Assembly: GCF_000017565.1 (NCBI RefSeq)
Contig: NC_009719.1
Span: 992,001 to 1,056,000 of the forward strand
Reading direction: 5' to 3'
DNA length: 64,000 nt
Origin: Parvibaculum lavamentivorans DS-1
Lineage (GTDB): Bacteria; Pseudomonadota; Alphaproteobacteria; Parvibaculales; Parvibaculaceae
Every line of letters begins with the position of its first letter. The stretch's first letter is position 1. A program made the position numbers and the translations under genes. Under the pieces are notes generated by a model. The model had not been told where the DNA came from. It made no database searches and worked only from the letters and a program-made list of their open reading frames with translations. Below are positions 60,619 to 64,000 of the stretch, piece by piece.

Positions 60619-62043
60619 ATGGCTTGGCTGCGGCGTGCCGGAGCGGCGCTTCGCGCCCGCATGCGGCTGCCCGCCACCCGCAGCCGCATTCCGTGGATCG
60701 TGCCGCTCCTCCTCGTCCTTTTCGGCGCAAACCACTTCATCTATCTCTATGTCTATCGCCCGCCGGTCCCGCAAGGCATTGAAGCCATTAGGGATTCCGG
60801 CAAGCTCGTGGTGCTGACGCGGCTTGCGCCCACCACCTGGTATGAAGGCGCGGATGGCCTCACCGGCTTCGAATACGAGATGATGCAGCGCCTCGGAAAG
60901 TCGCTTGGGGTCGAGGTCGAATACCGGATTTACGATACGGAACAAGGGCTTATGGAGGCGCTCGCCGCCCGCAAGGGCCACCTCGCCGCCGCCGGCCTCG
61001 CCGTCACGGAGGCGCGCAAGGCGGCATTCGCCATCGGCCCGGAATATGAGACGGTGCGCCAGCTTCTCGCCTGCCGCCGCGATGTGGCGTTGCCGAAAAA
61101 GCCAAGTGGGATCAAGGACTTGCGCCTCGTCGCCTCGCGCGGTACGCCCGCCGCCGAGGCGCTGGCCATCGCCGTCGGCAAGATCGAAACCGTCTCCGTC
61201 ACGGAATTAAATCAGTCTACGGAGGAGTTGCTGGCGCGCGCCGCCGCAGGCGATTTCGATTGCGTCGCGGCGGACAGTCTCATCTTCAAGGTCAACAATC
61301 CCTACCACCCGGAACTCGTTCAAGCCTTTGATTTGACTGGAGAAATGCCCGTCGCCTGGTTTCTCGCGCCGGGCTCGGAAGACCTGAAGGACCACCTCCG
61401 CGCCTGGTTCGCGGGAGCTAAAAAGTCGGGCGCGGTCGCCGCGCTCCAGCGCCGTTTTTCAGGTTTTCTGCCGCTTTTCGATTATGTCGATCTGCGCGCC
61501 TTCAATCGCGCTGTCGAGGAGCGGCTGCCCGATTACGAAAAGCTGATCCGGCGCGCCGCGCGCGAAAATAAGCTTTCCTGGCAACTACTTGCGGCCATCG
61601 CCTATCAGGAATCGCATTGGAACCCGGATGCCATAAGCCCCACCGGCGTGCGCGGTTTCATGATGCTCACTCGTCAGACAGCGGAGCATCTCGGCGTCGA
61701 AAACCGTCTCGACCCGGCCGAGAGCATTGCCGCAGGCACGCGCTATCTCGCTGATATCAAAAGGAAACTTCCCCCAAGCGTCCAGGAGCCGGACCGCACC
61801 TGGTTCGCGCTCGCCGCTTGGAATCTCGGCCTCGGCCATGTCTACGACGCCCGTGCCCTGGCCACGCGTCTCGGCCGCGATCGCGATAATTGGGCGGATC
61901 TCCGCCGTGTTTTGCCTCTCCTCAACAATGCTGCGTACACGGATGGTCTGAAACATGGCCGCGCGCGGGGCGGGCAGGCGGTCCATTTCGTCCAGCAGGT
62001 CCGCACCTATATGCATATTCTCGAGGCCGGCTCGGGCAGTTAG
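60619..62043 (+). CDS. mltF: Membrane-bound lytic murein transglycosylase F-like
   Basis: A 474-residue protein. A TM anchor (WIVPLLLVLFGANHFIYLYV) is followed by a type-3 solute-binding-like domain (about 60-290; GKLVVLTRLAPTTWYEGADG) and a C-terminal SLT domain with the catalytic Glu in AIAYQESHWNPDA and GVRGFMMLTRQTAEHLGV. It cuts peptidoglycan with formation of 1,6-anhydro-muramoyl ends. The ATG at 60619 fits the MltF length; the earlier open frame lacks similarity. Confidence 0.93.
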   Translation: MAWLRRAGAALRARMRLPATRSRIPWIVPLLLVLFGANHFIYLYVYRPPVPQGIEAIRDSGKLVVLTRLAPTTWYEGADGLTGFEYEMMQRLGKSLGVEVEYRIYDTEQGLMEALAARKGHLAAAGLAVTEARKAAFAIGPEYETVRQLLACRRDVALPKKPSGIKDLRLVASRGTPAAEALAIAVGKIETVSVTELNQSTEELLARAAAGDFDCVAADSLIFKVNNPYHPELVQAFDLTGEMPVAWFLAPGSEDLKDHLRAWFAGAKKSGAVAALQRRFSGFLPLFDYVDLRAFNRAVEERLPDYEKLIRRAARENKLSWQLLAAIAYQESHWNPDAISPTGVRGFMMLTRQTAEHLGVENRLDPAESIAAGTRYLADIKRKLPPSVQEPDRTWFALAAWNLGLGHVYDARALATRLGRDRDNWADLRRVLPLLNNAAYTDGLKHGRARGGQAVHFVQQVRTYMHILEAGSGS

Positions 62044-62190
62044 CGCCTTCCTCCTTTCCCTCTAAGTGTTTGTACGGAATGCGACATTCCGCGCAGCCGG
62101 TGCGACCAAATGACCAGATTATTTTTGTGGTTATTGGAGGAAAGTGGGGGCGGATGCGCCGTGTCGGCGCAGCGAAACGGAGAATGAGAG

Positions 62191-62823
62191 ATGAAGAACT
62201 ACAGGGCAGGGGTGGCGGCAATTGCGCTGGTGGCGGGCTTCTCGGTCACACCGGCACACGCCGAATTCACAGGCAAGTCGGCGGGCGATTTCATGGTCCG
62301 CGCCCGCGCCATCGCGGTCATACCCGATGAGGACGCATCGACGACCATCGGCGGAAACGTGAGCATCGACAACGACGTAGTCCCGGAAGTCGACTTCACC
62401 TACTTCGTCACCGACAGCATCGCGCTCGAGCTCATCGCGGCGACGACCAAGCATGACGTGTCCCACAATGCGGGTATCGATCTCGGCGAAGTAAGCCTTC
62501 TGCCGCCGACACTTACGCTGCAGTACCACTTCATGCCGAAGGAGCGTTTCAGCCCCTATGTAGGCGCGGGCCTCAACTACACGATCTTCTACAACGAGGA
62601 CGTCGCAGCCGGCAGTCCGGTCACGAGCATCGATTACGACAATGCTTTCGGCTATGCGCTACAGGTTGGTGCCGACTACGCGCTCAACGACAACTGGTAT
62701 GCGAACGTCGACGTGAAGAAGCTTTTCCTCAGCACCGACGTGTCGATGAATGGCGGCGCCATCACGGCCGATGTCGACATCGATCCCTGGATCGTCGGCG
62801 TCGGTGTCGGCTACCGCTTCTAG
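62191..62823 (+). CDS. OmpW-family outer-membrane protein
   Basis: A 210-residue eight-stranded barrel. The signal peptide reads AGVAAIALVAGFSVTPAHAE. Family motifs are SGDFMVRARAIAVIPD-type GDFMVRARAIAVIPDED, PTLTLQYHFMPKERFSPYVGAGLNYT and the C-terminal WIVGVGVGYRF with the terminal Phe for barrel assembly. OmpW proteins form narrow hydrophobic channels. A clear terminator follows. Confidence 0.93.
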   Translation: MKNYRAGVAAIALVAGFSVTPAHAEFTGKSAGDFMVRARAIAVIPDEDASTTIGGNVSIDNDVVPEVDFTYFVTDSIALELIAATTKHDVSHNAGIDLGEVSLLPPTLTLQYHFMPKERFSPYVGAGLNYTIFYNEDVAAGSPVTSIDYDNAFGYALQVGADYALNDNWYANVDVKKLFLSTDVSMNGGAITADVDIDPWIVGVGVGYRF

Positions 62824-62856
62824 GCGTCTCTTCGGAAGTTCGGCCTTCCCCACCGT

Positions 62857-62887
62857 CCCCTGCCTCTTCGCGAGGCAGGGGATTTTT
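62857..62887 (+). terminator. Intrinsic terminator after the OmpW-family gene
   Basis: CCCCTGCCTC-TTCGC-GAGGCAGGGG is a perfect 10-bp stem followed by ATTTTTATT, 34 nt after the stop codon. Confidence 0.9.
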
Positions 62888-62973
62888 ATTGAAAGGGCCG
62901 GCGGCATCTCTCATTGCCAAGCGCTTGAAAAACAAGCAAAAATCACCCCGAAAATCAGGCAGGGAGAAGGCGC

Positions 62974-64000
62974 GTGGGAGACTCGATCAGGTCGCTGGTG
63001 GAAGGCACGGAGGTCAAAAAGCGCCCCCTCGCCGTCGCCATTCTCGGTGCGGGTGCGGCCGGCCTCTGCATGGCGATCAAGCTCCGGGAAGCGGGCATCG
63101 GCGATTTCACGATCTTCGAAAAGGCCGCCAGTGTCGGCGGCACCTGGCGGGACAACACCTATCCGGGTTCGGGCTGCGATGTGCCCTCCATGCTCTATTC
63201 CTTCTCCTTCGAGCCGAAGCCGGACTGGAGCCGGAAGTTCGCGCCTCAGCCGGAAATTGTCGAATATTTTGAAGGCGTTGCCCGCAAATACGATCTGCTT
63301 CCGCGCATCCGCTTCAACACCGAAATCACCGAGGCCCGCTTCGACGAGGCTGCTGCGCTCTGGCGCCTGCGCGCCGCCAGCGGCGAGGAGTTCGAGGCCA
63401 ATGTGCTGATTTCCGGCGTCGGCCAGCTCAACCGTCCGGCCATGCCGAAGATCGAAGGCCTCAATGATTTCAAGGGCGTAGCCTTCCACTCCGCGCGCTG
63501 GAACCACGACGCGGACCTTGCGGGCAAGCGTGTCGGCGTCATCGGCAATGGCGCCAGCGCCATCCAGTTCGTACCGGAGATCGCGCCGCAAGTCGGCCGC
63601 CTCACCATTTTCCGGCGCACGCCCAACTGGTGTGTGCCCAAACCCGACCGGCCTTATACCGAGCGGGAAAAGGCGCTTTTCCGCGCTTTTCCGTGGCTGG
63701 TGAAGCTCCAGCGATACCTCACCTATCTCACGCTGGAGCGGAACTACCTCGCCTTCGTGCAGGGCAGCTGGTTCGGCAAGCTCTTCGAGCGAGCCTCCCT
63801 GAAGGAAATGGAAAGCCACATCAAGGATCCCGCCCTCCGCAAGAAGCTGACACCGGACTATCCCGCCGGCTGCAAGCGCATCCTCCTGACGAATGACTGG
63901 TATCCGGCGCTCGCCCGCGACAACGTGCATGTGGAAACGAGCCATATTTCGCGCATCGCCGCCGATGCCATCGTGACGGAAGATGGCGTCGCCCATCCCG
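62974..64000 (+). CDS. Flavin-containing (Baeyer-Villiger-type) monooxygenase, N-terminal part
   Basis: The frame is open from a GTG at 62974 (GGGAGAAGG upstream) to the window edge, giving 342 residues; the C-terminus lies outside. The first FAD fold reads VAILGAGAAGLCMAIKLREAG, followed by GGTWRDNTYPGSGCDVPSM. The FxGxxxHxxxW fingerprint is present as FKGVAFHSARW, then the NADPH fold VGVIGNGASAIQFVPEI. It inserts one oxygen atom into ketones or oxidises long-chain substrates using NADPH. Similar enzymes include BVMOs and AlmA-like alkane monooxygenases. Confidence 0.92.
   Translation, partial: MGDSIRSLVEGTEVKKRPLAVAILGAGAAGLCMAIKLREAGIGDFTIFEKAASVGGTWRDNTYPGSGCDVPSMLYSFSFEPKPDWSRKFAPQPEIVEYFEGVARKYDLLPRIRFNTEITEARFDEAAALWRLRAASGEEFEANVLISGVGQLNRPAMPKIEGLNDFKGVAFHSARWNHDADLAGKRVGVIGNGASAIQFVPEIAPQVGRLTIFRRTPNWCVPKPDRPYTEREKALFRAFPWLVKLQRYLTYLTLERNYLAFVQGSWFGKLFERASLKEMESHIKDPALRKKLTPDYPAGCKRILLTNDWYPALARDNVHVETSHISRIAADAIVTEDGVAHP

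Overview
The window is a GC-rich, densely coded stretch of an alphaproteobacterial chromosome, probably Hyphomicrobiales and plausibly Parvibaculum-like. The lineage call is inference. It rests on the conserved block ccmI-ccmE-ccmF-ccmH-degP-response regulator-histidine kinase-glnE, on perfect CtrA boxes (TTAA-N7-TTAAC) beside clustered GANTC sites, and on a lipid and xenobiotic gene set (acyl-CoA dehydrogenases, CoA transferase, flavin monooxygenase). No tRNA, rRNA, CRISPR array, insertion sequence or phage gene was recognised.

Layout. 1-2.4 kb: a large/small acyl-CoA dehydrogenase pair (the first truncated by the window edge) and a nitroreductase. 2.5-5.5 kb: PepSY protein, PhoP/PhoQ-type two-component system and a glycine-zipper lipoprotein. 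5.5-9.5 kb: a structured intergenic region with a 36-codon ORF behind a perfect Shine-Dalgarno, a YihY-family membrane protein, a cold-shock protein and a conserved unknown. 9.5-11.8 kb: PLP enzyme and CaiB/BaiF CoA transferase. 12-16 kb: PAS histidine kinase and a penicillin-acylase-family enzyme. 16.1-28 kb: cytochrome c maturation genes (interrupted by a GH46 chitosanase-like gene), HtrA protease, two-component system and glnE. 28.2-32.7 kb: two PYROXD2-like FAD oxidoreductases and a GcvT-like protein in one operon. 32.9-35.4 kb: six-EF-hand protein, ECF sigma factor, putative anti-sigma protein and CnrX/Spy-like periplasmic sensor. 35.4-38.2 kb: PuuB-like oxidase and PuuA-like ligase. 38.2-43.1 kb: a PAS histidine kinase with a CtrA/GANTC promoter, and PepN. 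43.2-51 kb: GNAT enzyme, a conserved unknown, RND efflux operon with divergent MarR regulator, and a serine hydrolase. 51-53.6 kb: second acyl-CoA dehydrogenase pair. 53.7-57.1 kb: GST, DUF899 protein with divergent MarR regulator and twin operators, methyltransferase and Rrf2 regulator. 57.1-58.96 kb: small accessory island with a TIR-domain protein and a truncated gene. 59-64 kb: CbpM/CbpA, MltF-like transglycosylase, OmpW-family protein and the start of a flavin monooxygenase.

From about 43 kb on, intergenic gaps carry several families of palindromic repeats. One family keeps its outer arms while its inner stem changes with compensating bases.

The best leads are the TIR protein with its N-terminal Cys/His motif, the CtrA plus six-GANTC promoter of an orphan kinase, the chitosanase-like gene inside the ccm operon, and the two small ORFs.
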